From contig VXOF01000107.1 of assembly GCA_009840285.1 (NCBI GenBank), forward strand, positions 1 through 51,526: a stretch of 51,526 nucleotides of DNA, read 5' to 3'. The notes under the pieces were generated by a model. It did no database searches. It was not told the origin of the DNA and saw only the letters and a program-made list of their open reading frames with translations. Numbering within the stretch: the first letter of the stretch is position 1; the number at the start of each line of letters is the position of its first letter. A program made the position numbers and the translations under genes. Below, piece after piece: positions 50,683 to 51,526 of the stretch. This DNA is from Nitrospira sp. SB0662_bin_26. GTDB taxonomy: Bacteria; Nitrospirota; Nitrospiria; Nitrospirales; UBA8639.

Positions 50683-51526
50683 ATGAAGCGACACATCAGA
50701 ATTTTCGACACCACTTTGCGTGACGGCGAGCAGTCTCCGGGAGCCAGCATGAACGTGGAAGAAAAAGTGCTGGTCGCCAAACAACTCGCTCGCTTGAACG
50801 TCGATATTATTGAAGCCGGGTTCGCCTTCAGTTCCCCCGGCGATTTCGAGGCGGTGCAGCGCATCGGACAGGAGGTGGAAGGCCCGACGGTCTGTAGTCT
50901 GGCACGAGCCAAGCCTGCGGACATTGATTCGGCGTGGAAGGCATTGAAAGGAGCGCCCAAACCGCGCATTCATACCTTCCTGTCCACGTCGGACATTCAT
51001 CTGAAACACCAATTCCGCATGACGCGAGAGGAAGCGCTTCAGCGTGCGGTCGAGATGGTCCGGCACGCGCGCAGCTACGTCGATGACGTTGAGTTTTCCC
51101 CCATGGACGCGACGCGGTCGGACGTCTCCTACCTGTGCGAAGTCGTGGAGGCGGTCGTGGACGCGGGCGCGGGTACGGTAAATATTCCCGATACCGTGGG
51201 GTACACGACCCCCAAGGAATTTGAAGATATTATCCGAACGCTCAGGACGCGGGTGCGTGACTGCGATCGGGCGGTTATCTCCGTGCATTGTCACAATGAT
51301 TTGGGGTTGGCCGTTGCCAATTCCATGGCGGCCATCCACGCCGGCGCCGGGCAAGTGGAATGTACGATCAACGGCATCGGCGAACGGGCCGGCAATGCGT
51401 CGATGGAAGAGATCGTGATGGGGCTGCGGACCCGCAAGGATTTTTATGACGCCGGAACGCAAATTCGCACGGAAGAAATTTCCAAGACCAGCCGGCTGGT
51501 CAGCAAGATCACGGGAATGGTCGTCC
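50683..51526 (+). CDS. leuA: 2-isopropylmalate synthase (3' end cut by the window)
   Basis: The first 281 residues of an HMGL-like TIM barrel. The N-terminal signature is [17 protein letters not shown], with substrate and metal residues in [35 protein letters not shown] and [17 protein letters not shown], and the second signature in [21 protein letters not shown]. Sequence style is LeuA type 1 rather than citramalate synthase, although the C-terminal allosteric domain that would confirm this is beyond the window. It commits 2-oxoisovalerate to leucine, following the IlvBNC reactions. TGAGGAGCATGGGCG gives the ribosome binding site for ATG 50683. It lies behind an intrinsic terminator. Confidence 0.92.
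   Translation, partial: MKRHIRIFDTTLRDGEQSPGASMNVEEKVLVAKQLARLNVDIIEAGFAFSSPGDFEAVQRIGQEVEGPTVCSLARAKPADIDSAWKALKGAPKPRIHTFLSTSDIHLKHQFRMTREEALQRAVEMVRHARSYVDDVEFSPMDATRSDVSYLCEVVEAVVDAGAGTVNIPDTVGYTTPKEFEDIIRTLRTRVRDCDRAVISVHCHNDLGLAVANSMAAIHAGAGQVECTINGIGERAGNASMEEIVMGLRTRKDFYDAGTQIRTEEISKTSRLVSKITGMVV

Overview
The window reads as one contig of a Nitrospira-like bacterium (Nitrospirota): G+C-rich and gene-dense, with no rRNA, tRNA, CRISPR array or transposase recognised. The assignment is inference from the gene set (formate/nitrite channel, membrane-anchored c-type cytochrome, multi-copy SUMF1 proteins, PilJ/NarX-type sensor kinase, long PstC/PstA) and was not tested by a database search.

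Layout. 1-2.8 kb (minus): a truncated secreted protein, a CbiX-like chelatase, a DUF523/DUF1722 protein, a PDZ protein and a DUF4149 membrane protein. 2.95-7.7 kb (minus): a compact operon of a zinc-ribbon protein, three SUMF1-domain proteins, a small secreted protein and a TIGR01777 epimerase-like protein. Four successive ATGA junctions link its distal part, and it contains a frameshifted relic of a SUMF1 N-terminus. 8.0-12.2 kb (minus): a signalling block of an Rcp1-like response regulator, a sigma-54 activator and a membrane histidine kinase with a PilJ/NarX-type sensor and a LOV-like PAS domain. Two sigma-54-like promoters with TGTCTCA-type upstream sites lie here, one in front of the SUMF1 operon and one in front of the small regulator. 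12.6-17.4 kb: a formate/nitrite channel (plus) and a dipeptide-type ABC importer without its ATPases (minus).

17.7-36.7 kb is a phosphate and polyphosphate island: phoB-phoR-pstS-pstC-pstA-pstB-phoU, then ppk1 and a CYTH-CHAD protein (minus), an inositol-monophosphatase-type phosphatase, Ppx/GppA, SixA, a lipoprotein and an OprO/P-type porin. Pho-box-like heptamers at 11-bp spacing precede pstS, the CYTH-CHAD/ppk1 pair and the porin, so uptake through the outer and inner membranes and storage as polyphosphate look co-regulated by PhoB. Palindromic elements have been inserted inside pstC and are translated.

36.9-45.2 kb holds mixed housekeeping genes (DUF3422 protein, purC, YheT-like hydrolase, cytochrome c, ggt, Sel1-repeat protein, bioF-like). 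45.3-51.5 kb is a branched-chain amino acid and phospholipid run on the plus strand: ilvB-ilvN-ilvC-psd-pssA-leuA (leuA cut by the window end). A structured leader precedes ilvB, and a structured segment ending in a UUCG-loop terminator precedes leuA. Short palindromic repeats of at least three families fill many intergenic gaps.
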